Below are positions 43,002 to 52,847 of a stretch of 64,000 nt of DNA, piece after piece. Position 1 is the first letter of the stretch. Each line of letters opens with the position of its first letter. Source of the stretch: Allosphingosinicella indica (GTDB lineage Bacteria; Pseudomonadota; Alphaproteobacteria; Sphingomonadales; Sphingomonadaceae); the NCBI RefSeq assembly GCF_900177405.1, contig NZ_LT840185.1:2223501-2287500 (forward strand). The letters are read 5' to 3'. The translations under genes and the position numbers were made by a program. A model generated the notes under the pieces. It saw only the letters and a list, made by a program, of their open reading frames with translations, was not told the origin of the DNA and ran no database searches.

Positions 43002-43468
43002 CCGCAGCAGCCTTCGGCCGCTTTCGGAAGGGCGGGGACGCAACAGGCGTTTTCGGCGGCATTGACGGAAAGTGCGCCAAGCTGGGGGCTGTCGCCGTAT
43101 ATGGTGGCCTCGCCGTTGGTGAAGAACGCCTCCCAGACGACACCGTCGGGATCGGCGATCCAGCTCTTTTCCGACTGGGCGTAGCAGCAGGTGGTGGCGC
43201 CCTCCTCGAGCACCGGCCGGTCGGCGGCCTTCAGCCGGCCGTAGACCTCCTGCAACTCCGGCCCGTCTTCGACCTGGATGCCCAGATGCTCGATGCCGTT
43301 GGCGGCATGATTGCCCGAGGAGATCGCGAAGTTCACCCGCGGATCCTCGACCATCCATTTCGCATAGTCGGCCTTGCGCACCGTCGGGCCGGTCCCGAAG
43401 AGGGCGGAATAGAAATGGATCGAACGATCGAGATCGGCGACGCCGACGTGGACGTGAAGGCGCTTCAT
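42998..43468 (-). CDS. arsI: ArsI/CadI family VOC protein (C-As lyase type)
   Basis: 156 residues from ATG 43468 (AAGGAAA upstream). Vicinal oxygen chelate fold: KRLHVHVGVADLDRSIHFYSALFG, NGIEHLGIQVE, DPDGVVWEAFF. The TTCCYAQSEKSW loop has the paired Cys used by ArsI to bind trivalent organoarsenicals, whose C-As bond it cleaves with O2. The C-terminal tail has further Cys (NACCVP...EGCCG). Suggests organoarsenical resistance in addition to inorganic. Confidence 0.92.
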   Translation of the reverse strand: MKRLHVHVGVADLDRSIHFYSALFGTGPTVRKADYAKWMVEDPRVNFAISSGNHAANGIEHLGIQVEDGPELQEVYGRLKAADRPVLEEGATTCCYAQSEKSWIADPDGVVWEAFFTNGEATIYGDSPQLGALSVNAAENACCVPALPKAAEGCCG

Positions 43469-43812
43469 GCGGATTTCCTTTGGGCTTGGGGCGGGGGGCA
43501 ATCGGCAGCCTGGCCGCAGTCGGCGCCGGCGCAGCAGTTTTCGAGCAGGTAGGCGACCAGCGCGTTCATCGCCGGATAGTCCGCCGTGTAGACGCGCGAG
43601 CGGCCGTCGCGCCGCTGCCGGATCAGCCCCGCGCGGGTGAGATGCGCGAGATGGAACGACAGCGACGAATTGGGAACGCCAAGCTTTTCGGCGATCGCGC
43701 CCGCGGCAAGGCCGTCATCGCCCGCCTGAACGAGCAGACGGAACAGCGCGAGCCGATGCTCCTGCGCAAGCGCGGCAAGCGCCTCAACCGCGGCGGGTGA
43801 ACCCATTTCCAT
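43465..43812 (-). CDS. arsR: ArsR family metalloregulator
   Basis: 115 residues from ATG 43812 (a TTG 12 codons earlier is possible but would place the operator within coding DNA). Winged helix: AALAQEHRLALFRLLVQAGDDGLAAGAIAEKLGVPNSSLSFHLAHLTRAGLIRQRRDGRSRVY. Cys residues are C-terminal (ENCCAGADCGQAADC), the site type used by many proteobacterial As(III) sensors. Overlaps arsI by 4. Confidence 0.94.
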   Translation of the reverse strand: MEMGSPAAVEALAALAQEHRLALFRLLVQAGDDGLAAGAIAEKLGVPNSSLSFHLAHLTRAGLIRQRRDGRSRVYTADYPAMNALVAYLLENCCAGADCGQAADCPPPQAQRKSA

Positions 43813-43814
43813 AA

Positions 43815-43873
43815 ATATCGAAATATCTCCGGCCGCGATGTCTTGCAATGATAATTTCGACTTATATCGAAAT
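43815..43873 (-). promoter_or_regulatory. ars operator/promoter with repeated ATATCGAAAT
   Basis: The 10-mer ATATCGAAAT occurs at 43815-43824 and 43864-43873, and the latter forms the dyad ATTTCGA-N6-TCGAAAT (43854-43873). The near copy abuts the arsR start, fitting ArsR autorepression of the arsR-arsI-arsC-acr3 operon. Confidence 0.65.
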
Positions 43874-43878
43874 AACCG

Positions 43879-44541
43879 CTAATCGGCCTCGGCGCTTTGG
43901 TCGCGGCCCTCAAACACCGCCAATTGATCCGCAAACGCGCGCTGATAGGTGGGCCGTGCTTCGCCGCGGGCGACATAGGCCAGCAGGTTGGGATGGGCGG
44001 CAAGCAGGTTTGAGCCTTCGAGGCGGCGGAGGACGGTGATCATCAATATGTCCGCGGCGCTGAATGCGCCGTCGATCCATTCGGCCTCCCCAAGATGCGC
44101 AGCGAGCTGGGCGAGGCGGGTGGCGATGCGCGCCTCGACGATCGGCATACGCTCGGCGTGCCAGGGCTTGTCCCCCTCCAGATAGCCTGCCGCCTCATGC
44201 TCGACGATGGGCGGCTCGACGGTGTTGAGCGCGGCGAACATCCAGGCGATCGCGCGCGCCTTGGCATGCGGATCGGCGGGGAGCAGGCCGGGGTGGCGGC
44301 CGGCGATGTGGAGCAGGATCGCGCCCGTCTCGAACAGCGCGAGGCCATCCTCCTCATAGGTCGGGATCTGGCCGAAGGGGTGGAGTGCGAGATGCTCGGG
44401 CGCCTTCATCTCGGCGAAGGTGACGAGGCGCACGTCATAGGCCGCGCCGACCTCCTCCAGCGCCCACCGCACCCGCATGTCGCGCGCCTGACCCTGCCCC
44501 TCGTCCGGCGAATTGGCGAAGGCGGTGATCGTGGGGGTCAT
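43879..44541 (-). CDS. Glutathione S-transferase family protein
   Basis: 220 residues from ATG 44541 (longer ORF start upstream lies in a repeat). Thioredoxin-like N-terminus with ARDMRVRWALEEVGAAYDVRLV, HPFGQIPTYEEDGLALFETGAIL, and an all-helical C-terminus ending SAADILMITVLRRLEGS. Ends 67 bp upstream of arsR in the same direction, but the ars operator lies between, so it is probably separately expressed. Confidence 0.92.
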   Translation of the reverse strand: MTPTITAFANSPDEGQGQARDMRVRWALEEVGAAYDVRLVTFAEMKAPEHLALHPFGQIPTYEEDGLALFETGAILLHIAGRHPGLLPADPHAKARAIAWMFAALNTVEPPIVEHEAAGYLEGDKPWHAERMPIVEARIATRLAQLAAHLGEAEWIDGAFSAADILMITVLRRLEGSNLLAAHPNLLAYVARGEARPTYQRAFADQLAVFEGRDQSAEAD

Positions 44542-44648
44542 GGCGGGCGCTCCGGGGGTCGGCGGGAGCGTATCGGGGCGGGGAGCGGGGCTCAAGCGGG
44601 CAAGGGGTTGTTCGCGCAGAAACGCAGAGACGCAGAGACCAGCTTCAT

Positions 44649-44738
44649 TGTCATTCCGGACTTGATCCGGAATCCATCTTTCTTCGATCTGGCGACGTCC
44701 GGAAGAAGGTGGACCCCGGATCAAGTCCGGGGTGACAG
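44649..44738. repeat. Double-hairpin intergenic repeat (family B, copy 2)
   Basis: ATTCCGGA...TCCGGAAT (44653-44673) and ACCCCGGA...TCCGGGGT (44713-44733), flanked by GTCA and TGAC, with a ~40-nt middle. Same architecture as 20855-20936 but with different stem bases, all compensated. Confidence 0.8.
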
Positions 44739-44800
44739 AGAAAGAGGCGGCGCGGCGCGCGCTTAGGGGTTTCGCAAGCCCGGGCGGATAGAGGGGCGCG

Positions 44801-46747
44801 ATGCGGATCTTGCGCGCCCTTGCCCTGCCGGCCATCGCCTTCGCGCTGCTGACCCTGTTCGAGGCGGCGCTGGCGGAGCGGAAATACGGGCTGTTCGGCG
44901 GCGGGTTCGGCGCGATGCATGTCGTCGATACGGCGGCGGAGGCGGCGCTGGTGCTCGCCGGGGTGGCGCTGGCGCAGGGGGCGCTGATCGGGGCTTTGTT
45001 CCTGCTGATCCGCGCGCTGCACGGGCGGCGGCGGGACAGCGCGCTGGCGCGGTTCAACTTCCTGTTCTTCACGCTCGGTATCGGCGCGGCGCTGCTGCTG
45101 CTCAAATATGAAGTCCTCTCCTATTTCAGCGACGCGATCGGCTTCGAGCTGATGAAGAACCTTGGCGGCGGGAGCATCGGCGATGCCTTGCTCTATGTCG
45201 CGGACGAGGCGGGGCTGGCGGCCGCGGTGATCGCCGGGGCGGGCGCGGCGTGGTGGATCGGCTGGCGGCTGGTGCGGCGCCATGCGGCGGACGAGGCCGC
45301 GCCGCCGCCGTTCGGCTGGCGGCATTTGCTGTGGCTGGCGCTGCCGCTGGTGGCGGTGCTGTTCTTCGCGCGGCAGGTGCCCGATGCGCGCTATGCGCTG
45401 ATGCGGTTCAACGCGCCCGCGGCTGCCAATGCGGTGCTTTCCGAACTCACCGATTTCGACCGCGACGGGTTCAGCTGGTTCAGCGCGCAGGTCGATCGCC
45501 ATCCGTTTGACGGCGCGCGCCATCCCTTCGCGCTCGACGTGCCGGGGAATGGCGTCGACGAGGACGGGCTAGGGGGCGATTTCACCTTCGACAGCGATGC
45601 CGAGACGCTGCCGACGCCGCGGCTGCCGGAGAAGCCGCCGCATCTCGTGCTGATCGTGCTCGAAAGCATGCGTGCCGACGTGCTCGGCAAGCGCGCCGGC
45701 GGACGCGAGGTGGCGCCGGTGCTGAACGCGCTCGCCCGCACCGGCAGCGCCGCGCCCGCCGCCTACAGCCATGTCGGCTTCACCACCGCGTCGCTCAAGA
45801 GCCTGTTCTCGGGCGCGCTCGATCCGGCGGCGGGGACGGGATCTTTGTTTCGCGACCTCAAGGCCAACGGCTATCGCATCGGGGTCTTCTCCGGCCAACC
45901 CGAGAGCTTCGGCGACATTTCCGAAGTGGTCGGCATGAAGGAGAATGCCGACGTCTTCGTCGATGCCGAGACGCTGAAGGACGAGCGCGCGTTCGGCTTC
46001 GCGGCCAAGGGATCGCTGCTGATCGACGGCAAGAAGCTGCTCGGCGCGTTCGACCGTGCGTTCGGCGATCCGGCGGGATGGCGGCAGCCAACCTTCGTCT
46101 ACTGGAACGTGCAGGAGGCGCATTTCCCCTATCACCATCCGGGGATGCCGCAGATCTTGCCCGGCACGCCGATCCCGCGCGGCGAGATCAGCCTTGCCAA
46201 CCGCGACCGGGTGGAAGCAACCTATTGGAATGCGGCGGCTTATGGCGACCGGCTGATCGGCGCAATGATCGCGCGGCTGAAGGCGATGGGCGTGTGGGGC
46301 GACGTGCTGCTGGTCGTCACCGCCGATCATGGCGAGTCGCTGTTCGACGACGCGTTTCTCGGCCATGGCCATGTCATCAACCGGCAGCAGACCGCGATCC
46401 CGCTGGTGATCAACCGACCGGGCCTCGCGCCGGAGCGGCCGGTGGGGCTTTCCGACTATCGCCGCATCCTGCTGCGCGCGCTCGGTGCCGAGGTGGGGGA
46501 GGGCAAGCCGCGGCCGGTGTTCCAGCATATCGGCGGGCTCGACTGGCCGGCGGAGATCGGCATGGTCGAGCCCGACGGGCGGCGGACGGTGATGAACATG
46601 ACCGAAGAGACGGTGCGCTTCGACGACGGCGCGCTGCGGCGGCTGGCCGATCTGTCGGGCGCGGACGCGGCCCGGGCGAAGCGCCTCACCGACGAATGGG
46701 CGCGGCAGCGGTGGATCGCGCATCTGCGGCGCGAGAAGGCTAGATAG
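44801..46747 (+). CDS. Membrane sulfatase-family hydrolase/transferase (LTA synthase-like)
   Basis: 648 residues. Four to five transmembrane helices in the first ~195 residues, then an extracytoplasmic alkaline-phosphatase-superfamily domain: [14 protein letters not shown] with metal ligand, [17 protein letters not shown] with the putative Thr nucleophile, [33 protein letters not shown]. Between the membrane part and the domain, FDRDGFSW and [13 protein letters not shown] resemble Asp-rich calcium loops (about 222-265). Probably a phosphoglycerol/phosphoethanolamine-type transferase or sulfatase of envelope glycans. Confidence 0.88.
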   Translation: MRILRALALPAIAFALLTLFEAALAERKYGLFGGGFGAMHVVDTAAEAALVLAGVALAQGALIGALFLLIRALHGRRRDSALARFNFLFFTLGIGAALLLLKYEVLSYFSDAIGFELMKNLGGGSIGDALLYVADEAGLAAAVIAGAGAAWWIGWRLVRRHAADEAAPPPFGWRHLLWLALPLVAVLFFARQVPDARYALMRFNAPAAANAVLSELTDFDRDGFSWFSAQVDRHPFDGARHPFALDVPGNGVDEDGLGGDFTFDSDAETLPTPRLPEKPPHLVLIVLESMRADVLGKRAGGREVAPVLNALARTGSAAPAAYSHVGFTTASLKSLFSGALDPAAGTGSLFRDLKANGYRIGVFSGQPESFGDISEVVGMKENADVFVDAETLKDERAFGFAAKGSLLIDGKKLLGAFDRAFGDPAGWRQPTFVYWNVQEAHFPYHHPGMPQILPGTPIPRGEISLANRDRVEATYWNAAAYGDRLIGAMIARLKAMGVWGDVLLVVTADHGESLFDDAFLGHGHVINRQQTAIPLVINRPGLAPERPVGLSDYRRILLRALGAEVGEGKPRPVFQHIGGLDWPAEIGMVEPDGRRTVMNMTEETVRFDDGALRRLADLSGADAARAKRLTDEWARQRWIAHLRREKAR

Positions 46748-47531
46748 CCGTCCGTCCGTAATCCTGGCGGTTGAAAGGGTGGGAGGAGGAGAGGCCGCCG
46801 TCGACGACCAGCGCGTGGCCGTTGACGTAGCTCGCCTCGTCCGAGGCGAGGAAGAGGGCGGCGCGGGCGATTTCTTCCGGCTCGCCACCGCGGCGCAAGG
46901 GGTTGAGGTGGCCGAGCCTGTCGCCTTGCCCCTTGGCGCGGGCGCGCTCGTAGACGAATTCGGTCATGCCGGTTTCGATCAGGCCCGGGCAGATGGCGTT
47001 AACGCGGATGTTGCTGCCCGAAAGCTGCTGCGCGCCGGTCTTGACTAGGCTGATGACGCCCGCCTTGGACGCCGAATAGGCGGCCCCGCCCGCGCCGGAG
47101 CGGAGACCCGCGACGCTCGCGGTGCAGATGATCGACCCGCCGCCGCGCGGGCGCATCAGCGGCGCGGCATGCTTGATCGCCATCGCCGGGCCGATGAGGT
47201 TGATCCGCAGGATCTCCGCCCAGTCCGCTTCGCTCTGCTCGAGGATCGAAGGGAGACCGCCCGACACGCCGGCATTGGCGAAGAAGATGTCGAGCCCGCC
47301 GAAGCGCGCGGCGGCGGTACGGACGAGCGCCGCGACATCCGCTTCGCGGCCCGCGTCGCAGCGCATCGCCACGGCAGCGGGGCCGATTGCGGCGGCGGCT
47401 GCGTCGATCGCCTCGCTGACGTCAGAGACGATGACGAACGCGCCCTCTGCGGCGAACAAGGTGGCGGTGGCGCGGCCGATGCCCGACGCCGCGCCGGTGA
47501 CGATCGCGACCTTGCCGGCGAGCCGCGCCAC
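46740..47531 (-). CDS. SDR family oxidoreductase
   Basis: 263 residues from GTG 47531 (a TTG at 47540 would overlap the upstream stop). Cofactor motif [25 protein letters not shown], catalytic Ser/Tyr/Lys in [21 protein letters not shown], and [13 protein letters not shown]-type C-terminus. NAD(P)-dependent dehydrogenase, substrate unknown. Converges on the sulfatase gene (8-nt overlap). Confidence 0.92.
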   Translation of the reverse strand: MARLAGKVAIVTGAASGIGRATATLFAAEGAFVIVSDVSEAIDAAAAAIGPAAVAMRCDAGREADVAALVRTAAARFGGLDIFFANAGVSGGLPSILEQSEADWAEILRINLIGPAMAIKHAAPLMRPRGGGSIICTASVAGLRSGAGGAAYSASKAGVISLVKTGAQQLSGSNIRVNAICPGLIETGMTEFVYERARAKGQGDRLGHLNPLRRGGEPEEIARAALFLASDEASYVNGHALVVDGGLSSSHPFNRQDYGRTAI

Positions 47532-47536
47532 GGCGC

Positions 47537-48313
47537 TCAAAGCCCCGCGCCGAGCGTCGCGCCGCCGTCGATGACGATCGCCTGGCCGGTCATGAAGGTG
47601 CTGGCGGGTGCAGCGAGGAAGACGGCGGCGCCGGCGATTTCGTGCGGATCGCCGATCCGCCGCATCGGCGCGGCGCGGGTGACGGCCTTCAGCGTGTCCG
47701 GATCTTCCCACAGTGCGCGGGCGAAATCGGTCTTCACCAGTCCCGGCGCGATGCAGTTCACGCGGACGCCCCTCGCGCCATATTCGGCAGCGAGATTGCG
47801 CGCGAGCTGGAGGTCGGCCGCCTTGGTGATGCCATAGGCGCCGATCGTGGTGGAGGCCGACAAGCCGGCGACCGAGGAGATTATGATCACCGATCCCTCG
47901 CCGCGTTCGATCATCTCGGGCACCACCATGTTGATCAGCCAATGGTTGGCGACGACATTGTTGGTGAGGAGCTTGCCGAACTGCTCGTCGGTGATCCCCG
48001 CCATCGGGCCGTAATAGGGATTTGAGGCGGCGTTGCAGACGAGGATGTCGACGCGGCCATGCTGGCGGCGGGTCTCGTCAACCAGCGTCTGGAGCTCGTC
48101 TTTCGAGGAGATGTTGGCGGGGACGACGATCGCCGTGCCGTCGCCATGCTTGCCGTTGATCGCGGCAGCGGCTTCCTCGCAGGCGTCGGCCTTGCGGCTG
48201 GAGATGGTGACCTTGGCGCCGTGATCGGCCAGCGCCTCGGCGATCGCGCGCCCGATGCCGCGTGAGGAGCCGGTGACGATGGCGACTTTGCCGGTGAGAT
48301 CGAACAGGTTCAT
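47537..48313 (-). CDS. SDR family oxidoreductase
   Basis: 258 residues. [56 protein letters not shown] (catalytic Ser-Tyr-Lys), [25 protein letters not shown]. Followed with minimal spacing by a second SDR, so probably co-transcribed. With the neighbouring acyl-CoA dehydrogenases this suggests degradation of an alcohol- or acid-type substrate. Confidence 0.93.
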   Translation of the reverse strand: MNLFDLTGKVAIVTGSSRGIGRAIAEALADHGAKVTISSRKADACEEAAAAINGKHGDGTAIVVPANISSKDELQTLVDETRRQHGRVDILVCNAASNPYYGPMAGITDEQFGKLLTNNVVANHWLINMVVPEMIERGEGSVIIISSVAGLSASTTIGAYGITKAADLQLARNLAAEYGARGVRVNCIAPGLVKTDFARALWEDPDTLKAVTRAAPMRRIGDPHEIAGAAVFLAAPASTFMTGQAIVIDGGATLGAGL

Positions 48314-48334
48314 GCGGTGCCTTCCTTCATGCGC

Positions 48335-48452
48335 TCTCTCGACGGCGCGTCTCGGCTTCGCTCGACGCTGGCTCGAGATGAGCGGCTATCTATAACTACG
48401 TTCCGCTCATCTCGAGCAGCCGTCGAGCCCGTCGAGACGGCGGGTCGAGAGA
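48335..48452. repeat. Inverted repeat of ~50-bp units (family C, copy 1)
   Basis: A unit starting TCTCTCGAC and ending CTCGAGATGAGCGG is followed after 17 bp by its inverse (CCGCTCATCTCGAG...GGTCGAGAGA), giving a 118-bp palindrome between two leftward genes. The second copy at 57772 has the two units in the opposite order. Confidence 0.8.
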
Positions 48453-49691
48453 TCACGCCCCATGCCTGGCAAACTCCATCAGCGCGATGGCGCGGTTGTG
48501 GACTTCGTCAGGGCCGTCGGCGAGGCGGAGGGTGCGGATGCCGGCCCAACTCGACGCGAGGTTGAAATCCTGGCTGACGCCGGCGGCGCCGTGCGCCTGG
48601 ACGGCATCGTCGATGATGCGCAGCGCCATGCGCGGCGCGGCGACCTTGATCATTGCAATCTCGGCCTTCGCCGCCTTGTTGCCCGCCTTGTCCATCATGT
48701 CGGCGGCCTTGAGGCAGAGCAGGCGCGACATCTCGATGTCGATCCGCGCCTCGGCGATGCGCTGCTCCCAGACGCTGTGCTCGCTCAAGGCCTTGCCGAA
48801 GGCGACGCGGCTCTGCAGGCGTTTCGCCATCGCGGCGATCGCTTCCTCGGCCGCGCCGATGGTGCGCATGCAATGGTGGATGCGGCCCGGGCCGAGGCGG
48901 CCCTGCGCGATCTCGAACCCGCGGCCCTCGCCCAGCAGCATCGCCGAGGCGGGGATGCGGACGTTGTCGAGCTTCACTTCCATATGGCCGTGCGGTGCGT
49001 CGTCATAGCCGTAGACGGTGAGCGCGCGCTCGACCGTGACGCCCGGCGCATCGAGCGGCATGAGCACCATCGATTGCTGCTGGTGCTTCTTCGCGTCCGG
49101 ATCGGTCTTGCCCATCACGATCGCGACCTTGCAGCGCGGATCGCCGGCGCCCGACGACCACCATTTGCGCCCGTTGACGACATAATCATCGCCGTCGCGG
49201 CGGATCTCGCACTGGATGTTGGTCGCGTCCGAAGAGGCGACGCCCGGCTCGGTCATCAGGAAGGCGGAGCGGATCTCCCCGTTCATCAGCGGCGCGAGCC
49301 ATTCGTCCTTTTGTCTGCGGGTGCCGTAGCGGTGGAACACCTCCATGTTGCCGGTGTCGGGCGCCGAACAGTTGAACACTTCCGACGCCCAGACGATGCG
49401 GCCCATCTCCTCGGCACAGAGCGCATATTCGAGGTTGGTGAGCTGGGTGCCTTCGAAGGCGAAGCTCTCGTCGACATGGGCGAGCGCGGGGGCGGGGGGC
49501 ATGAAAAGGTTCCAGAGGCCGGCAGCCCTGGCCTTGGGCTTCAGCTCCTCGATCACCGGGACGGGCTGCCAACGATCGCCTTCCGCGACCTGCGATTTGT
49601 AATCCGGCATGCGCGGCCGGACGTGGGACTCGATGAAATCGCGCACCCGGTCGCGGTAATGCGCCTCGCGTTCGGTAAGGGAAAAGTCCAT
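48453..49691 (-). CDS. Acyl-CoA dehydrogenase family protein
   Basis: 412 residues. N-terminal helical domain ([24 protein letters not shown]), central [16 protein letters not shown] and [14 protein letters not shown]-binding [21 protein letters not shown] and [17 protein letters not shown]-terminus [38 protein letters not shown], where the usual EGT-type Glu motif is replaced by DGPDEVH as in ACAD10/11-like and related acyl-CoA dehydrogenases. FAD enzyme of acyl-CoA catabolism. Confidence 0.93.
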   Translation of the reverse strand: MDFSLTEREAHYRDRVRDFIESHVRPRMPDYKSQVAEGDRWQPVPVIEELKPKARAAGLWNLFMPPAPALAHVDESFAFEGTQLTNLEYALCAEEMGRIVWASEVFNCSAPDTGNMEVFHRYGTRRQKDEWLAPLMNGEIRSAFLMTEPGVASSDATNIQCEIRRDGDDYVVNGRKWWSSGAGDPRCKVAIVMGKTDPDAKKHQQQSMVLMPLDAPGVTVERALTVYGYDDAPHGHMEVKLDNVRIPASAMLLGEGRGFEIAQGRLGPGRIHHCMRTIGAAEEAIAAMAKRLQSRVAFGKALSEHSVWEQRIAEARIDIEMSRLLCLKAADMMDKAGNKAAKAEIAMIKVAAPRMALRIIDDAVQAHGAAGVSQDFNLASSWAGIRTLRLADGPDEVHNRAIALMEFARHGA

Positions 49692-49798
49692 CGCGTCCGC
49701 AGCCCTCTTGTCGCCTGTCGCACCAACGAATGCCGGAACGCGTTGCTTTACGCTACCCTTGACCTTTGTGCAGCCGCGCGGTTTGGTCCGCGCCGCTC

Positions 49799-50503
49799 AT
49801 GCCGATGCTCGTCCAAGCCCGCTCGATCTGCGCCATTCTCGGCCTTGCCCTGCTCGGCGGCTGCGCGGGCAATATCGCCGATCATGTCGGCCCGCGCGAA
49901 GGCATCGTGACCGCGGAACTCACCCGCTACGGCCTCAACCTGCGCGAGACGCAATGTGTGGGCGCGCAGCTCGCCACCAGTCTGACGCCGCTGCAACTGC
50001 GCCGCCTGCAGCGCGCGGCGGCTTCGGTGCAGAAGGGCTATTACGACGCCGATCGGCTGACGCTGCGCGATCTGGAATATGTCGGCCGGACAGTCGAGCC
50101 GGAGGTGGGCACGGCCGTGAAGGCGGCCGCCGATGCATGCGCCGCCAAGGTCGAGGAACCGGAGGCCCCGCAACCGGAGGCGGAAGCGAAGCCGGCCGGG
50201 CCCAACTGGCTCAACCTCGGCAAGGCCGAATCGGGACAGAGCATGGCGATCGATGCGTCGACCATCGCGCGCGAAGAGAATATCCGCCGGGCGTGGTTCC
50301 GCATGACCGACGCCACCGGCAGCCAGACGGGCAACATCTATCTGCTGGAAGTCGATTGCCAGGCGAAGACGATCAACCCCCGCGAGCGCCGCAAGCTCGA
50401 CGCCGCGGGCGCCGTCGCCGAAAGCGAGACCTATCCGCCCAGCAAGCTCGCCGTCGAAGACGGCACGGTGATGGCGATCGCTTATCTGTCGCTCTGTTCG
50501 TGA
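49799..50503 (+). CDS. Hypothetical lipoprotein (surface-adhesin-E-like C-terminus)
   Basis: 234 residues from ATG 49799. Lipobox LALLGGC (about 15-21). Middle part helical (LRRLQRAAASVQKGYYDADRLTLRDLEYV), a Pro/Glu/Ala linker, then MAIDASTIAREENIRRAWFRMTDATG...YLLEVDCQAKTI, the pattern of domains resembling surface-adhesin protein E. Assignment is tentative; no partner genes. Confidence 0.7.
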   Translation: MPMLVQARSICAILGLALLGGCAGNIADHVGPREGIVTAELTRYGLNLRETQCVGAQLATSLTPLQLRRLQRAAASVQKGYYDADRLTLRDLEYVGRTVEPEVGTAVKAAADACAAKVEEPEAPQPEAEAKPAGPNWLNLGKAESGQSMAIDASTIAREENIRRAWFRMTDATGSQTGNIYLLEVDCQAKTINPRERRKLDAAGAVAESETYPPSKLAVEDGTVMAIAYLSLCS

Positions 50504-50565
50504 CCGCGACCGGTTGACGCCACTGCGCGATCTCTGCCACCTAACGTAAACGTAAAGGAGCGGCG

Positions 50566-51729
50566 ATGAGCGATCTCGACACGTTTCGCGCGGAGACGCG
50601 CGCATGGCTGGAGGCGAATTGCCCCGCGGAAATGCGCTTGCCGATGGAGGGCGAGGGCGACGCGGTGTGGGGCGGCCGCAACCCGGAGTTCAAATCGCCG
50701 CAGCAGAAACAATGGCTCGACGCCATGGCGGCACGCGGCTGGACTGTGCCGGACTGGCCGCGCGAATATGGCGGCGGTGGGCTCTCGCCCGAGGAAACCA
50801 AGATCCTGCGGCAGGAAATGGCGCGGATCGGCGCGCGCAGCCCGCTCTACAGCTTCGGCATCTCGATGCTCGGGCCGGCGCTGCTCAAATATGGCAGCGA
50901 AGAGCAGAAGCTGCGCTTCCTGCCCGAGATCGCGCGCGGCGAGATCCGCTGGTGTCAGGGCTATTCGGAGCCGGGCGCGGGGAGCGACCTCGCCAGCCTG
51001 CAGACGAAGTGCGAAGACAAGGGAGACCATTGGCTGGTCAACGGCCAGAAGGTCTGGACTTCCTATGCCGACAAGGCGGACTGGATCTTCTGCCTGGTGC
51101 GGACCGATCCGGCGGCGCCCAAGCACAAGGGGATCAGCTTCCTGCTGTTCGACATGGCCTCGCCAGGCGTGTCGACCAAGCCGATCCTGCTGATCTCCGG
51201 CTATTCGCCCTTCTGCGAGACCTTCTTCGACGATGTGAAGGTGCCCAAGGACCAGATCGTCGGCGAGCTCAACAAGGGCTGGGACGTCGCCAAATATCTG
51301 CTCGGCCACGAGCGCGAGATGATTTCGGGTATGGGGCTCGGCGGCGGCGGCGAGAGCCTCGGCGCGGCGCTGAAAAAGCGGCTGGCGGACGATCCGCTGC
51401 TTCGGGCGGAAGTCGCGCGGTTTGACGTCGATGCGCTCGCCTTCCGCGCGATGAGCGAGAAGTTCATCGACGAGCTGAAGGCGGGGCAAGCCCACCCCGC
51501 GCAGCCATCGATGATGAAATATGCCGGCACCGAGCTCAACAAGGCGCGCAGCGAGCTGCTGATGGCGGCGGGCGGTGCCGACGCGCTGGAATGGGAAAGC
51601 GAGCGATCGAAGGGCGGCCGCACGCCGCGCGAGTGGCTGCGCACCAAGGCCAATTCGATCGAGGGCGGCACCAGCGAAATCCAGCTCGGCATCATCGCCA
51701 AGCACATCCTGCAACTGCCGGGGGCTTGA
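50566..51729 (+). CDS. Acyl-CoA dehydrogenase, catalytic subunit-like
   Basis: 387 residues with AAAGGAG before ATG. GYSEPGAGSDLASLQT, VNGQKVWTSYADKADWIFCLVRT, and C-terminal NSIEGGTSEIQLGIIAKHIL with the catalytic Glu. Only 2 bp from the next ACAD, which lacks that motif, so the two likely form a heteromer. Confidence 0.94.
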   Translation: MSDLDTFRAETRAWLEANCPAEMRLPMEGEGDAVWGGRNPEFKSPQQKQWLDAMAARGWTVPDWPREYGGGGLSPEETKILRQEMARIGARSPLYSFGISMLGPALLKYGSEEQKLRFLPEIARGEIRWCQGYSEPGAGSDLASLQTKCEDKGDHWLVNGQKVWTSYADKADWIFCLVRTDPAAPKHKGISFLLFDMASPGVSTKPILLISGYSPFCETFFDDVKVPKDQIVGELNKGWDVAKYLLGHEREMISGMGLGGGGESLGAALKKRLADDPLLRAEVARFDVDALAFRAMSEKFIDELKAGQAHPAQPSMMKYAGTELNKARSELLMAAGGADALEWESERSKGGRTPREWLRTKANSIEGGTSEIQLGIIAKHILQLPGA

Positions 51730-51731
51730 TC

Positions 51732-52847
51732 GTGCCGCTGTACCTCACCGAAGACCAGGCCATGCTGCGCGATACTGCGCGGGCGTTCATGGCGGAGGAA
51801 GGCGCGATCGCGAAGCAGCTTCGCAAATATCGCGACATGAACTGCAAGGACGGCTTCGGCCATGCGCTGTGGAAGCAGTTCGGCGAGATGGGCTTCACCG
51901 GCATCCTCGCCGACGAGGCCGACGGCGGGCTGGGGCTCGGCCATGTCGAGGCGGGGATCGTGCTGGAGGAAGTGGGGCGCAACCTCACGCCTTCGCCGTT
52001 CCTGATCACCGCGATTGCTGCGGTGGAGGCGCTGAAAGGATCGGCGCTGCGCGAGCGCTGGCTGCCGGGCATCCTCGCCGGCGAGACGGTCGCGGCGCTG
52101 GCGGTGGACGAGGGTGCCAAGCACCGGCCGGAAGCGATCGCGATGCGTGCCGACCGGCAGGGCAATGGCTTCACGCTTTCGGGCGCCAAGCAGTTCGTGG
52201 TGCAGGGCGCATCCGCGGATGTGATTTTCGTGGCAGCGCAAGCGGATGAGGGCCTTACCTTATTCGCAGTCGAGAAGGATGCGAAGGGGCTCGATGTCGA
52301 GGGCGTGCGGCTGGCAGACGCGAGCATCGGCGCGCGGATGACGTTCGACGGCGTCGCGGTGGATGCCGATGCGGTGGTGGGCGAGATCGGCGGCGGCGAG
52401 GCGGTGCTGGGCCGCGTGCTTGGCGCGGCGCGCGCGGGCGCGGCTTCGGAAATGGTCGGTGTAGCCTCGGGCGCGATGGAGCGGACGGTGGAATATCTGC
52501 GCGATCGCAAGCAGTTCGGCCGCGCGATCGGCGAGTTTCAGGCGCTGCAGCACCGCGCCGCGCACCTTTATTCGGAGCTGGAGATCGCCCGCGCGGCGGC
52601 GATCAAGGCGCAGCAATTGCTCGACGAGGGGTCGGCCAAGGCTGACGCCATGGTGTCGGTGGCCAAGGCCAAGGCGGGCTGGACGGCGCGGCTGGCGGTG
52701 CAGGAGGGCGTCCAGATGCACGGCGGCATCGGCATGACCGACGAGCATGACATCGGCCTCTACATGAAGCGCGAGCGGGTGCTGGACGAACTGTTCGGCG
52801 ACGCCAATTACCACGCCGACCGGCTGGCGCGGCTGAACGGCTACTGA
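51732..52847 (+). CDS. Acyl-CoA dehydrogenase, partner subunit
   Basis: 371 residues from GTG 51732. LTEDQAMLRDTARAFMAEE, LYSELEIARAAAIKAQQLL and HGGIGMTDEHDIGLYMKRERVLDELFGDANYH; the C-terminal position that carries EGGTSEIQ in active subunits reads LFGDANY here, so the catalytic base seems absent. Heterotetrameric ACADs with one degenerate subunit are known for steroid and other bulky acyl-CoAs. Ends in a 7-nt overlap with the convergent thioesterase. Confidence 0.92.
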   Translation: MPLYLTEDQAMLRDTARAFMAEEGAIAKQLRKYRDMNCKDGFGHALWKQFGEMGFTGILADEADGGLGLGHVEAGIVLEEVGRNLTPSPFLITAIAAVEALKGSALRERWLPGILAGETVAALAVDEGAKHRPEAIAMRADRQGNGFTLSGAKQFVVQGASADVIFVAAQADEGLTLFAVEKDAKGLDVEGVRLADASIGARMTFDGVAVDADAVVGEIGGGEAVLGRVLGAARAGAASEMVGVASGAMERTVEYLRDRKQFGRAIGEFQALQHRAAHLYSELEIARAAAIKAQQLLDEGSAKADAMVSVAKAKAGWTARLAVQEGVQMHGGIGMTDEHDIGLYMKRERVLDELFGDANYHADRLARLNGY

